A DNA stretch of 64,000 bases from JADJSS01 sp046329815 (GCA_046329815.1 JAXLTY010000002.1:186001-250000), one strand, 5' to 3'; shown: positions 40,473-50,524, numbered from the stretch's first letter. Notes: generated by a model from the sequence alone, not told the origin. A program made the numbers and translations.

Positions 40473-43400
40473 ATGACAAAAAAATTACTCTTATTGCTTC
40501 CTATCCTGTTATTAATGGTTGGAAGTTCTTTTTCTTTAGATAAACCTGAAAGCAAAGGATGGTGTGGTTCTGAAAAACCGAATGCTGACTGGGAAAACCA
40601 GATACAGCATATTATCCAAATGCAACAGGCACAACATGCTGCGAATGGCAGAGAGCAACAAATTGCATACACCATTCCTGTGATTGTGCACATTTGTTAT
40701 TATCAGAATACAACATCGCAAAATATTTCAGCAACAAGAGTGCAGCAGCAAATTAACACATTAAATGCGGATTATGCAGGTACCGGTCTGAATAGCGGAT
40801 CTTTACCTTCGGCATTTGCTGCAGTTAAGGCGAATTCAAACATTACATTTTGTTTGGCAAAATTAGATTTAAACAATAATGTACTTGCTGAACCTGGAAT
40901 TGAGCGTATCAATGCTCAAACCAGAGGTTGGGGAAATCCTGGAACAACCGGTTGGTCAAGAGACTTAATTGATAATACTATCAAAAAAACGACTATTTGG
41001 GACCCTAATTACTACTTAAATATATGGGTAGTTCCAGGTATCGAGTCAACCGGAAGCGGAACTATCTTAGGTTATGCTACATTTCCGGGTATGTCGGGTT
41101 TACCTGGTATGCCTACTGGTGCAGGTAATGCGTTAAATGATGGGTTTGTTTGCAGAGCGAGTTATTTTGGTAACAACGGAGCTAGTTTAGGTAGAACTTC
41201 CACCCACGAAATTGGTCACTGGTTGGGCTTGCGTCATATTTGGGGCGATGATAGCTGTGGTACTGACTACGTAGATGATACTCCAACTGCTTTAGAAGAA
41301 AACTATACTTGCTATACATCTGCGCATGTAACTTGTGGCAATGCTCCGAATGGCGATATGTTCCAAAATTTCATGGATTATACAGGTGATAATTGTATGG
41401 CTTTATTTACAAATGGTCAGTCTGCACGTTTTCAGGCAGTCATGCAGTTTGCAGATTTCAGAAAAAATCTTCCAAACTCACCAGTATGTGATACAGTGAA
41501 ACAAAAACCGGTTGCTAGGTTTACATCATTGAAACAAAATGCTGCTCTTTGTGCAACTTCACAAAAATTTGATTTTACAGATAAATCGCTATTTAAACCT
41601 ACCACATGGAGTTGGACATTCCAAGGCGGTACACCATCTACTTCTACTGTTCAAAATCCAACTAATATCACATTTAATACGGTTGGTTTTCATGATGTTA
41701 CTTTAGTTGTAACAAATGCAAGAGGAACTAGTACCATTACGCAACAGGTAAATGTTCCTATTGTTGGAACAGCAACTTTCCCTTTTTCAGAAAATTTTGA
41801 AAGCGCTTATTTTCCGCCTTTGGGTTGGGAAACTGTCAATAGAAATGGTAATGCTGCTATTAACTGGGACGTAAGAAACGGTTATAGTGGTTATGGAATT
41901 GGAAACAGATCTATGATTTTTGATAATACTTCATTAGATGGTAAATATAAAAAAGACGATATTCAAACACCTAAAATTGATTTAACAGGTGTCACATCTG
42001 CAAAATTGAAATTCGATGTCGCTTATGCACCTTTTTATGGTGATGCTGGCGCGGGTGTAGATCAGTTTTTGTGGGATACCTTAGAAGTATTAATTACAGA
42101 TAACTGTCAGGGAACAACACAAAGTATTTATAGAAAAGGAGAAACTAATTTAGCTACATATCCTGCTGGTACTGGTCCTGAATTTTATCCTACAGCTAGC
42201 CAATGGAGAAGCGATACAGTAACAATTCCGGCTGCGTATTTAAATAAACCAAACATACAGTTGATTTTTAGAAACTACGGTGACTACGGACATACTATTT
42301 ATATCGATAATATCAATTTATTCAGTCCTGTAACGACACCGACGGCAACGGCGAGTTTCACGTTAAGTGACACGGTATTTTGTGTGGGCGGCAGTACTAC
42401 GTTGACGAGTACGTCAACGGCGAATAATGGTGGTACATTAGATTCAATCCGTTGGACGATTACGGGAGGCACACCATCGACATCAACCTCTACTACGGTA
42501 TCACCGGTATTCAACACAGCAGGTACTTACAGCATAAGTTTAATAGCATACACACATAGCGGAGCGACAGTAATACCAAGCACGGTAGTGACGAAAACGG
42601 TACGAGTTAAAGCTAAACCGACTGTAGGCGTAAACTCACCGGCAATTTGTTCAGGCGCAACAGCCACGTTGACAGCAACTGGCGCAACGACCTATACATG
42701 GACAGGGGGCTTGACAGGTAACCCTTCGACTACACCGGTCTTAACGAGCAATGCAAGTTATACAGTAACAGGCACCACAGATGGTTGTACGAATACAGCG
42801 GTAGCGACAGTAACAGTGAATGCACGACCTACAGTGTCAGTAAACTCACCGACGATTTGTTCAGGAACAACAGCGACATTAACAGCAACGGGAGCGGATA
42901 GCTATAGCTGGACAGGTGGCTTGACAGGTAACCCTGCGACTACGCCAGCCTTAACTAGCAATGCAAGTTATACAGTAACAGGGACATCAAGCGGATGTAC
43001 AAATACGGCAGTAGCAACGGTAACAGTAACGGCACTACCAAACGTAGGAGTAAACTCACCGACGATTTGTTCAGGAACAACAGCTACGTTGACAGCAACA
43101 GGAGCAACGAGCTATACATGGACAGGCGGATTAACAGGCAACCCTGCAACGACACCAGTATTGACAAGCAATGCAAGTTATACAGTAACAGGAACAGCGA
43201 ATGGTTGTACAAAAACAGCAGTAGCTACGGTAACGGTAACTACGCCGCCAACGGTAAGTGTTAACTCACCAACAATTTGTTCAGGACAAACAGCTACGCT
43301 GACAGCGAGTGGTAATGCAACGACCTATACATGGACAGGTTTAACAGGTAATCCTGCAACGACACCTGCATTGACATCAAATACGAGCTATACGGTAACT

Positions 43401-45026
43401 GGGACAACCGGTACATGTAGTGCTACAGCAGTAGCGACAGTAACAGTAACGGCACTTCCGACAGTATCTGTAAACAATCCAACGATCTGTTCAGGACAAA
43501 CAGCGACATTGACAGCGAACGGAGCAACGACGTATACATGGACAGGCGGCTTGACAGGTAACCCTGCAACGACACCTGCATTAACATCGAATACGAGCTA
43601 TACAGTAACAGGAACATCAAGTGGTTGTACCAATACGGCAGTGGCAACGGTAACAGTAACGCCACTTCCAAATGTGACGGTTAACTCACCGAGCATCTGT
43701 GCGGGTTCAACAGCGACGTTGACAGCAACGGGAGCGACAAGTTATTCATGGACAGGCGGTTTAAGCGGCAATCCTGTGACGACACCTGTATTGAACACAA
43801 CGACATCATATACAGTAACCGGAACAACAGGCAGTTGTTCAAAAACGGCGGTAGCGACAGTAACAGTAAATACGACAGCACCTACGGTTACAATCACACC
43901 CAATCCTGCAAGCGTATGTAACGGAGATCCAATTACGTTGACCGCAAACGGAGCGGATAACTATACCTGGTCACAAGGCGGTTCAACGACAAATACCTAT
44001 ACATTTACACCGTCAGGCAATGTAACGGTAAGTGTAAGCGGAACGTTGACAGGTTGTACATCAGCAGGGAATGCCTCTGTAAATGTTACTGTTAAACCTA
44101 AGCCGACGGTAGGCGTAAACTCGCCGAGTATTTGTTCAGGAACGACAGCTACCTTAACAGCGAATGGAGCGACCACATATACATGGACAGGCGGTTTGTC
44201 AGGCAATCCTGCAACGACGCCTGCTTTGACAAGCAATACAAGCTATACAGTAACCGGAACAACAGATGGTTGTACAGGCACGGCAGTAGCAGCAGTAACG
44301 GTCAATGCGTTACCAACCGTATCGGTTAATTCACCGAGCATATGTTCAGGTGAGACAGCAACGTTGACGGCAAGTGGTAATGCAACGAGCTACAGTTGGA
44401 CAGGCGGTTTGAGCGGTAATCCTGTGACAACGCCTGCCTTAACAAGCAATACAAGCTATACGGTAACAGGAACGAGTGGAAGCTGCACAGCAACGGCTGT
44501 AGCGAATGTAAGCGTGAATGCCACACCTGCACAATCAACGATCTCACAAGGAGCAGGTTTTGATACGATCTTTTCGAGTACAGTGGTAGCAGGAGCTACG
44601 TATAAATGGTACTTAAACGGCAGTACAACACCTGTTGCAACGACCAGTACGCCATATTATAAATTTACGACAGTAGGTTTATATACGGTAGTGGTAGTAA
44701 GCAGCAGCAACTGTAGTTCACCGATATCGGCATCATTCAGTACACAGCCACCGTTAGGAGTTAAGACGAGTGATAATGTTAAGGTGTTGCAGATCTATCC
44801 GAATCCTACAGATGGCAGATTGATATTGAATATTGGTTTATCGAAGTTGTCTAATGTACAGATGAAGATATATAGTTCAGAAGGCAGAGAGATGTACAGC
44901 AATGTAATAGGTTTAACGAAAGAGATCAATCAGGAGTTGAACCTGAACAGTTACGCGAAAGGCATCTACATTTTGAAATTACAGGTGGATGATGAGACTA
45001 TTTATCAGAAAGTGGTAAGACAGTAA
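40473..45026 (+). CDS. secreted M43 (pappalysin-like) metalloprotease with Ig-like repeats and T9SS sorting domain
   Basis: 1517 residues. A signal peptide leads to a metzincin catalytic domain with THEIGHWLGLRHIWGDDSC (zinc HExxHxxGxxH, about residues 245-255) and Met-turn FMDYTGDNCM. A PKD-like module (TWSWTFQGGTPSTSTVQNPTN...) follows, then a MAM/jelly-roll-like region. Next come nine ~70-residue repeats beginning PTVSVNSPTICSG (one divergent). The C-terminal type A sorting domain reads VLQIYPNPTDGRLILNI...YILKLQVDDETIYQKVVRQ. Exported by T9SS and attached or released at the surface. From about 42337 the gene switches to ACG/GCG-rich codons. Confidence 0.93.
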   Translation: MTKKLLLLLPILLLMVGSSFSLDKPESKGWCGSEKPNADWENQIQHIIQMQQAQHAANGREQQIAYTIPVIVHICYYQNTTSQNISATRVQQQINTLNADYAGTGLNSGSLPSAFAAVKANSNITFCLAKLDLNNNVLAEPGIERINAQTRGWGNPGTTGWSRDLIDNTIKKTTIWDPNYYLNIWVVPGIESTGSGTILGYATFPGMSGLPGMPTGAGNALNDGFVCRASYFGNNGASLGRTSTHEIGHWLGLRHIWGDDSCGTDYVDDTPTALEENYTCYTSAHVTCGNAPNGDMFQNFMDYTGDNCMALFTNGQSARFQAVMQFADFRKNLPNSPVCDTVKQKPVARFTSLKQNAALCATSQKFDFTDKSLFKPTTWSWTFQGGTPSTSTVQNPTNITFNTVGFHDVTLVVTNARGTSTITQQVNVPIVGTATFPFSENFESAYFPPLGWETVNRNGNAAINWDVRNGYSGYGIGNRSMIFDNTSLDGKYKKDDIQTPKIDLTGVTSAKLKFDVAYAPFYGDAGAGVDQFLWDTLEVLITDNCQGTTQSIYRKGETNLATYPAGTGPEFYPTASQWRSDTVTIPAAYLNKPNIQLIFRNYGDYGHTIYIDNINLFSPVTTPTATASFTLSDTVFCVGGSTTLTSTSTANNGGTLDSIRWTITGGTPSTSTSTTVSPVFNTAGTYSISLIAYTHSGATVIPSTVVTKTVRVKAKPTVGVNSPAICSGATATLTATGATTYTWTGGLTGNPSTTPVLTSNASYTVTGTTDGCTNTAVATVTVNARPTVSVNSPTICSGTTATLTATGADSYSWTGGLTGNPATTPALTSNASYTVTGTSSGCTNTAVATVTVTALPNVGVNSPTICSGTTATLTATGATSYTWTGGLTGNPATTPVLTSNASYTVTGTANGCTKTAVATVTVTTPPTVSVNSPTICSGQTATLTASGNATTYTWTGLTGNPATTPALTSNTSYTVTGTTGTCSATAVATVTVTALPTVSVNNPTICSGQTATLTANGATTYTWTGGLTGNPATTPALTSNTSYTVTGTSSGCTNTAVATVTVTPLPNVTVNSPSICAGSTATLTATGATSYSWTGGLSGNPVTTPVLNTTTSYTVTGTTGSCSKTAVATVTVNTTAPTVTITPNPASVCNGDPITLTANGADNYTWSQGGSTTNTYTFTPSGNVTVSVSGTLTGCTSAGNASVNVTVKPKPTVGVNSPSICSGTTATLTANGATTYTWTGGLSGNPATTPALTSNTSYTVTGTTDGCTGTAVAAVTVNALPTVSVNSPSICSGETATLTASGNATSYSWTGGLSGNPVTTPALTSNTSYTVTGTSGSCTATAVANVSVNATPAQSTISQGAGFDTIFSSTVVAGATYKWYLNGSTTPVATTSTPYYKFTTVGLYTVVVVSSSNCSSPISASFSTQPPLGVKTSDNVKVLQIYPNPTDGRLILNIGLSKLSNVQMKIYSSEGREMYSNVIGLTKEINQELNLNSYAKGIYILKLQVDDETIYQKVVRQ
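42612..44524 (+). repeat. intragenic ~210-bp repeats in metalloprotease 1
   Basis: Nine copies encode modules of about 70 residues with the pattern NSPTICSGxTATLTA...YTWTGGLTGNP...SYTVTGT...C...AVATVTV. Copy 7 is divergent (TPNPASVCNGDPITLTANGA). Within the copies two cysteines are fixed, probably a disulfide. Confidence 0.88.
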
Positions 45027-45077
45027 ACATAACTATAGCGACGATTACGCGTATCAGATCAACTGATACACAAATCA

Positions 45078-45107
45078 AACCTCGACTTAATTGTCGAGGT
45101 TTTTTTA
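45078..45107 (+). terminator. terminator of metalloprotease 1
   Basis: ACCTCGAC (45079-45086) pairs with GTCGAGGT (45093-45100) around TTAATT, followed by seven T. Confidence 0.9.
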
Positions 45108-45122
45108 TAGAAAAAGGAATGT

Positions 45123-45130
45123 TATCTTTG
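45123..45130 (+). promoter_or_regulatory. -7 element of HMG-CoA lyase-like gene
   Basis: TATCTTTG, about 15 bases of leader before ATG 45152, directly after the preceding terminator. Confidence 0.45.
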
Positions 45131-45151
45131 ATGCTGAAATAAAAAGTATAA

Positions 45152-46006
45152 ATGCCAGCAGTAAAAATAATTGAATGTCCGCGTGATGCTATGCAAGGAA
45201 TGAAGACATTTGTGCCAACAAAAATAAAGTTGGAATATTTGAATGCATTATTAAAAGTAGGTTTTAATACATTGGATTGCGGCAGTTTTGTTTCAGATAA
45301 AATGATTCCGCAAATGGCAGACACAAAGTTAATCTTGCCATATTTAGAACTGGAAAATACCGATACGAAATTATCAGTAATCGTAGCGAATAAACGTGGT
45401 GCAGAAGAAGCATGCGAGTTTGACGAATTGACTTACATCGGCTATCCGTTTTCTATTTCAGAAACTTTTCAAAAAAGAAATACAAATTGTGATTTAGAAG
45501 AATCATTGTCGCGCGTAGATGAAATTATGAATTTGTGCGAGTGCTATGGAAAAACCTTTGTTTGCTATATTTCTATGGCATTCGGAAATCCATATGGCGA
45601 TTTTTATGATGCAGCTTTGGTAGAGCATTGGGTTGATCGCTTGTTGGAAATCGGTGTGAATAAATTTTCTATTTCTGATACAATTGGCATTGCTACGCCA
45701 GAAATTATTACAAATGTATTTTCTATATTATCGGAAGATTTTCCGGAAATTGGTTTTGGCGCACATTTCCATACCACACCAACAACCTGGAAAGAAAAAG
45801 TAGATGCTGCCTGGAATGCAGGTTGTACTCGTTTTGATGGTGCGATTAAAGGTTTCGGCGGCTGTCCGATGGCAAAAGATGAACTGACAGGTAACATGCC
45901 AACAGAAAATTTACTCGCCTATTTTGATGAACGAAATATCGAACATGGTTTGAATAAAGATGCTTTTTTGGAAGCGATGATTATCGCGAATCGTATCTTT
46001 GTTTAA
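45152..46006 (+). CDS. hydroxymethylglutaryl-CoA lyase
   Basis: 284 residues of the HMGL-like TIM-barrel family. IIECPRDAMQGMKTF at the start carries the metal-ligand aspartate and catalytic arginine. FSISDTIGIATPE, AHFHTTPTTW and the signature GFGGCPMAKDELTGNMPTE with the active-site cysteine follow. It splits HMG-CoA into acetoacetate and acetyl-CoA in leucine breakdown. No other leucine-catabolism genes are next to it. Confidence 0.88.
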   Translation: MPAVKIIECPRDAMQGMKTFVPTKIKLEYLNALLKVGFNTLDCGSFVSDKMIPQMADTKLILPYLELENTDTKLSVIVANKRGAEEACEFDELTYIGYPFSISETFQKRNTNCDLEESLSRVDEIMNLCECYGKTFVCYISMAFGNPYGDFYDAALVEHWVDRLLEIGVNKFSISDTIGIATPEIITNVFSILSEDFPEIGFGAHFHTTPTTWKEKVDAAWNAGCTRFDGAIKGFGGCPMAKDELTGNMPTENLLAYFDERNIEHGLNKDAFLEAMIIANRIFV

Positions 46007-46091
46007 TATTCAATTCCTTAAGAAATTATAAAAAGAATGCATGCATTTGGTTATCACTAAAAACAGTGATATATTGTATCAAAATCTATTC

Positions 46092-47384
46092 ATGCGTTAT
46101 TTTATTCTCATCCTGATTTTATTAGGATTTTCAAAAGCTACATTTTCAGAAGACCAATACTTAGTAAGTTATACTTTAGTAAAGTCACATACCAAAAAAA
46201 CAATTTCAGCACTTTGGAAACAACACAAAATTCCAAAAGTGATCTTGCCAGTGAAGAATGATGTTGATATTTATGAAATCATTTACAATGCGAAATGGAT
46301 AGACGGAACATTTCGTAAAGCATCAGGCATTGCATATATACCAAAATTCAAGAAAGAAAAGCAAGTGCCAACGATGATGTTTGGTCATGGCACGGAAATT
46401 CATAAAGGCAGAAAGATTTCAGACGGTGACGCACAGCAAGGTATTTGTTTGGGTTTTGCTACGGATGGTTATTTAGCATTATATCCTGATTATTTTGGTA
46501 TTGGAAAAGGCGAAGGCAACCATTTATATCAACATGCGGAAAGTGAAGCAAATGCTTATATCTATATGTTATATGCAGTAGAAGAATTGAAACAAAAGAT
46601 CAATTTAAAAACTAACGGACAATTATTTTTAACCGGTTACTCGCAAGGTGGTCATTCATCTTTTGCAGCGCAAAAATATATCGAAGCATTGAATGATCCG
46701 CGTTTTAAAGTAACAGCAACTTCACCAATGAGCGGTGCGTACGATATGACCGGCGAGCAGGAAAAATACATGTTCCAGGAATATCCAAGACCATTCTATT
46801 TGCCATTCTTGTTGACATCTTACCAGGAAGCGTATCATGTGTTGGATATTGATAATATTTACAAAATTTTCAAATCACCATTCGATACATTGTTGCCAAA
46901 ATATTACACGAACAACTACGATAAAACATTAGATGATTTGGATAAGATTATGCCAAAAGTACCAAAAGATGTGGTAATCGATTCATTGGTTGAAGTGTAC
47001 AAAACAGATACTGCATTCTTATTTACAAAAAGATTGCGCGAAAATAATTTGACAAATTGGAAACCGCAGGCACCTGTTCAGTTGTGTTATTGCAAAGGTG
47101 ACAGAGAAGTAAATTATAAAAACTCTGAAGTAGCTTATAACACAATGAAATCATTAGGTGTAACTAAAATTAAACTGAATAATTTAAGCGATCATTTAGA
47201 TCATAATACATGTGCTGCCTTCGCGGTGATGGCAACCAAGTTTTATTTCGACCGGTTTAAAAGACATGGTGATAATCCAAAAATGAAAGATGTGCCGAAA
47301 TTCAAAAAAGCATTAGCAAATATTATCAAGAAGAAAGAAGAAAAAAAATACATGGAATCGCATCACGATAATGCCAGATTCTAA
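46092..47384 (+). CDS. secreted alpha/beta hydrolase (lipase-like)
   Basis: 430 residues from ATG 46092 (MRYFILILILLGFSKATFSEDQ, a good signal peptide). An in-frame ATG at 46041 would bury the signal and is rejected. Nucleophile elbow LTGYSQGGHSS, and C-terminal LSDHLDHNTCAAFAVMATKFYF with the likely catalytic histidine. PTMMFGHGTEIHKG supplies the oxyanion-region HG. It resembles secretory lipase/prolyl-oligopeptidase-like hydrolases. Substrate unknown. Confidence 0.8.
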   Translation: MRYFILILILLGFSKATFSEDQYLVSYTLVKSHTKKTISALWKQHKIPKVILPVKNDVDIYEIIYNAKWIDGTFRKASGIAYIPKFKKEKQVPTMMFGHGTEIHKGRKISDGDAQQGICLGFATDGYLALYPDYFGIGKGEGNHLYQHAESEANAYIYMLYAVEELKQKINLKTNGQLFLTGYSQGGHSSFAAQKYIEALNDPRFKVTATSPMSGAYDMTGEQEKYMFQEYPRPFYLPFLLTSYQEAYHVLDIDNIYKIFKSPFDTLLPKYYTNNYDKTLDDLDKIMPKVPKDVVIDSLVEVYKTDTAFLFTKRLRENNLTNWKPQAPVQLCYCKGDREVNYKNSEVAYNTMKSLGVTKIKLNNLSDHLDHNTCAAFAVMATKFYFDRFKRHGDNPKMKDVPKFKKALANIIKKKEEKKYMESHHDNARF

Positions 47385-47417
47385 AAGCTTCTAAGTATTT
47401 TTCTTTAGATTTACAGA

Positions 47418-48068
47418 ATGAAGATTAAGATTTGTGGAATGAAATTTCCTGAAAATATTCAGGAAATAGCTGCATGGCAACCGGATTACTTAGGTTTTAT
47501 ATTTTATAATAAATCAAAGCGTTTTGTGTTGAATGATACGAACCAAATAGAATCGTTTTATAAAAGTGTTCAAAATATCAGTCCGTTCATTGCTAAAGTT
47601 GGTGTTTTTGTAAACGATGAAATAAAAAATATCATTAAATATTCTGTTGATTTTGATTTGCAATATGTGCAGTTGCATGGCGATGAATCACCTGATTTTT
47701 GCGAAAGTCTGAACTTCTTAGATATAAAAGTCATCAAAGCATTTGGTATCGATGAAAATTTTGATTTTTCCGTTTTGGATGAATACAACGATGTTTGCAG
47801 TTATTTTTTATTCGATACTAAAAGTCCTGATTATGGTGGAACCGGTAAAAAATTTAACTGGAATATGCTGAAAAAATATCATTTAAACAAACCAATATTT
47901 TTATCGGGTGGTTTAGATATTGCTGATATCTCAACTATTCACGATTTGATAAAAGATATAAATATTCATGCACTCGATTTTAATAGTAAATTGGAAATAG
48001 ATTATGGCTTGAAAGATGTAGTGAAATGCAAAGAAGCGATAAGTATGGTAAAGCAAATTAAAAAATAA
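47418..48068 (+). CDS. trpF: phosphoribosylanthranilate isomerase
   Basis: 216 residues. Catalytic cysteine in KICGMK at the start, LGFIFYNKSKRF, YVQLHGDESPDFC, the aspartate in FLFDTKSPDYGGTGKKFNW and LSGGLDIADI. It converts phosphoribosylanthranilate to CdRP in tryptophan synthesis. It is followed by trpB after one base. trpC, trpD and trpE/G are not in this window, so the pathway is split. Confidence 0.94.
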   Translation: MKIKICGMKFPENIQEIAAWQPDYLGFIFYNKSKRFVLNDTNQIESFYKSVQNISPFIAKVGVFVNDEIKNIIKYSVDFDLQYVQLHGDESPDFCESLNFLDIKVIKAFGIDENFDFSVLDEYNDVCSYFLFDTKSPDYGGTGKKFNWNMLKKYHLNKPIFLSGGLDIADISTIHDLIKDINIHALDFNSKLEIDYGLKDVVKCKEAISMVKQIKK

Positions 48069-48069
48069 A

Positions 48070-49254
48070 ATGTCAATATATCAGGTAGATAAAAATGGTT
48101 ATTACGGACAATTCGGCGGCGCTTACATTCCTGAGATGCTGCATCCGAATATTGAAGAATTGCAGCAACGTTATTTAGAAATCATTTATGAGGATAGTTT
48201 TCAGAAAGAATTTCAAGACTTATTAAAAGATTATGTTGGACGACCAACACCATTATATTTTGCAAAACGTTTGTCAGAACATTTCAACACGCAAATTTAT
48301 TTGAAACGAGAAGACTTGTGCCACACAGGCGCGCACAAAGTAAACAACACAGTTGGGCAAATTTTATTAGCAAAACGATTAGGCAAAACACGCATCATTG
48401 CGGAAACCGGCGCAGGACAACATGGCGTAGCAACAGCAACCGTTTGCGCGTTAATGAATTTACCTTGCGTGATTTATATGGGTGAAGTGGACATTGAACG
48501 ACAAGCACCAAATGTGAAACGCATGCAAATGTTAGGTGCAGAAGTGCGTCCTGCAAAAAGCGGTTCGCGAACATTAAAAGATGCAACAAACGAAGCCATG
48601 CGCGATTGGATCGCCAATCCTGTGGATACACATTATATCATTGGCAGTGTAGTCGGACCGCATCCGTTTCCGGATATGGTAGCTCGTTTTCAAAGTGTGA
48701 TTTCAGAAGAAATAAAAAAACAGTTGTTCGAAAAAACCGGAAACGAAAATCCTGATTTTGTAGTGGCTTGTGTTGGCGGTGGCAGCAATGCAGCAGGTGC
48801 ATTCTATCATTTCTTAGAAAATGATAAAGTGAAATTAGTTGCAGTAGAAGCAGCTGGCCATGGTGTGCATTCAGGTAAAAGTGCAGCAACAACACAGCTT
48901 GGAAAAATCGGCGTGTTGCATAGTTCTAAAACATTATTCATGCAAACAGAAGACGGACAAGTCATAGAACCGCATTCAATTTCTGCTGGTTTGGATTATC
49001 CAGGAATTGGACCGATTCACGCAAATTTATTCGATACCAAGCGTGCGACATTTTTAAGCGCAACGGATGACGAAGCATTGCAGGCAGTTTTGTTGCTGGC
49101 AAGAATGGAAGGCATCATTCCTGCATTGGAAAGCGCACACGCAATTGCTGTGTTAGATAAAATAGGAGCGATGCCAAATGACGTTGTTGTGTTGAATTTA
49201 TCTGGTCGCGGCGATAAAGATTTGGATACTTACATTCGTGAATTAAAATTGTAA
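48070..49254 (+). CDS. trpB: tryptophan synthase beta chain
   Basis: 394 residues, standard for TrpB. YGQFGGAYIPEMLHP at the start, the PLP lysine in LCHTGAHKVNNTVGQ, the indole tunnel AETGAGQHGVATATVCA and the phosphate-binding CVGGGSNAAGAF. PLP enzyme that joins indole with serine in the alpha2beta2 complex. In an operon with trpF, dinB and trpA. Confidence 0.98.
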   Translation: MSIYQVDKNGYYGQFGGAYIPEMLHPNIEELQQRYLEIIYEDSFQKEFQDLLKDYVGRPTPLYFAKRLSEHFNTQIYLKREDLCHTGAHKVNNTVGQILLAKRLGKTRIIAETGAGQHGVATATVCALMNLPCVIYMGEVDIERQAPNVKRMQMLGAEVRPAKSGSRTLKDATNEAMRDWIANPVDTHYIIGSVVGPHPFPDMVARFQSVISEEIKKQLFEKTGNENPDFVVACVGGGSNAAGAFYHFLENDKVKLVAVEAAGHGVHSGKSAATTQLGKIGVLHSSKTLFMQTEDGQVIEPHSISAGLDYPGIGPIHANLFDTKRATFLSATDDEALQAVLLLARMEGIIPALESAHAIAVLDKIGAMPNDVVVLNLSGRGDKDLDTYIRELKL

Positions 49255-49256
49255 TT

Positions 49257-49718
49257 ATGAAACAACATTTCTTACAACTGTTAGACTACGAATATTGGGC
49301 AAACAACTTAGTATTTGATTTAGTAAAAAATAATCCGTCAACTAACGAAAGAATTACTGTTATCTTATATCATATTTTTGGCGCACAGCGTATATGGTTG
49401 TCAAGATTAGTGAAAGAACAATTTAATGCAAGAGTCTTTGAAACGGCGCCATTAGATGAAATCGAACAACTGAAAGATGAATCATATAAACTTTGGAAAG
49501 AATTTTTAGAAGCAAAAACCGAAGAAGATTTATATGCAACGTATGATTATAAGAATATAAAAGGCGATCCGTTTTCGAGTATCTTAAAAGACATCATCAC
49601 GCATGTTACCAATCATTCAGAACATCATCGAGCTGAGATAATTACGTTATTGAAAGTAGAAATACCAACAATAAAAATTCCGCAAAATGATTACATCGCT
49701 TACTTAAGAATAAAATGA
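49257..49718 (+). CDS. DinB-family (YfiT-like) protein inside the trp operon
   Basis: 153-residue four-helix bundle protein. YEYWANNLVFDL and YHIFGAQRIWLSRL carry one metal-type histidine, and ITHVTNHSEHHRAEIITLLK the others. DinB/YfiT proteins bind a metal and act as thiol transferases or have unknown functions. It starts 2 bases after the trpB stop and overlaps the trpA start by 4 bases (ATGA). It is therefore tightly built into the operon but not a tryptophan enzyme by known function. Confidence 0.85.
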   Translation: MKQHFLQLLDYEYWANNLVFDLVKNNPSTNERITVILYHIFGAQRIWLSRLVKEQFNARVFETAPLDEIEQLKDESYKLWKEFLEAKTEEDLYATYDYKNIKGDPFSSILKDIITHVTNHSEHHRAEIITLLKVEIPTIKIPQNDYIAYLRIK

Positions 49719-50491
49719 ACCGACTAAAAAATTTATTTCAAACCAAACAAAAAAATATACTCAGCGTATTTTGCACGGCTGGCTTTCCTGAATTAAACAG
49801 CATCGAAACAGTTTTGGAAGAACTGCAAAACAACAGCGTTGATTTAGTGGAAATCGGTATGCCGTTTTCCGATCCGACTGCTGACGGACCGGTTATTCAG
49901 TATTCAAACTCCATTGCGATTAACAATGGTATGATGCTGAAAGTATTGTTTGAACAAATAAAAAATATTCGTTCAAAGATTCAGATACCGTTAATTTTAA
50001 TGGGTTACATAAATCCGGCGTTGCAATATGGTTTCGATAATTTTTTGCGTGATGCAAACGCTTGCGGAATTGATGGAATCATCATTCCAGATTTACCGGT
50101 GTACGAATACGAAGCATTTTACAAAGAAAAATTTGAGCAATACAATATCAAAAATATTTTTCTGATCACACCACAAACGTCTGAAGATAGAATCAGAAAG
50201 ATAGACAGTTTGTCAGATGCATTTATTTACGTGGTTTCGTCGAATGCAATTACAGGCGGCAATTCAAACATTGAACAAGAACAACAAAAATATTTTGAAC
50301 GAATAAAAAATATGCAGCTCAAAAATCCAACGCTGATTGGTTTTGGTATCAAAGACAAACACACTTTTGATATGGCTTGTCAATATGCAAACGGTGCTAT
50401 TATTGGAACAGCGTTTATAAATTCTATTGACAATTCAAAAAATTTAAAGAAAGATATTCAACAGTTTGTTCAAAAAATAAAATCTGTGTAA
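49715..50491 (+). CDS. trpA: tryptophan synthase alpha chain
   Basis: 258 residues. AGFPELNSIETVLEEL, catalytic glutamate in LVEIGMPFSDPTADGPVIQ, catalytic aspartate in GIDGIIIPDLPVYE, and the phosphate loop VSSNAITGG...IGFGIKD. It cleaves indole-3-glycerol phosphate and channels indole to TrpB. The last residues and stop codon are encoded by repeat tract G (50480-50519). Confidence 0.96.
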   Translation: MNRLKNLFQTKQKNILSVFCTAGFPELNSIETVLEELQNNSVDLVEIGMPFSDPTADGPVIQYSNSIAINNGMMLKVLFEQIKNIRSKIQIPLILMGYINPALQYGFDNFLRDANACGIDGIIIPDLPVYEYEAFYKEKFEQYNIKNIFLITPQTSEDRIRKIDSLSDAFIYVVSSNAITGGNSNIEQEQQKYFERIKNMQLKNPTLIGFGIKDKHTFDMACQYANGAIIGTAFINSIDNSKNLKKDIQQFVQKIKSV

Positions 50492-50519
50492 ATCTGTTTT
50501 ATCTGCCAAATCCGTGTTC
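50480..50519. repeat. periodic tract G before hisH
   Basis: AAATCTGTGT, AAATCTGTTT, TATCTGCC, AAATCCGTGTTC: a roughly 10-base period instead of 7. It overlaps the trpA stop and reaches to five bases before the hisH ATG. Similar AAATCTGTG strings occur in many bacterial intergenic regions. Confidence 0.65.
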
Positions 50520-50524
50520 TAAAA

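Noticed and set aside
40379..40693. Minus-strand 104-codon frame over the start of metalloprotease 1
   Set aside because: It overlaps the well-supported promoter and signal peptide of the plus-strand gene and has no homology-like features.
46041..46091. Upstream ATG for the lipase-like gene
   Set aside because: It would place 17 polar residues before a clear signal peptide that starts at ATG 46092.
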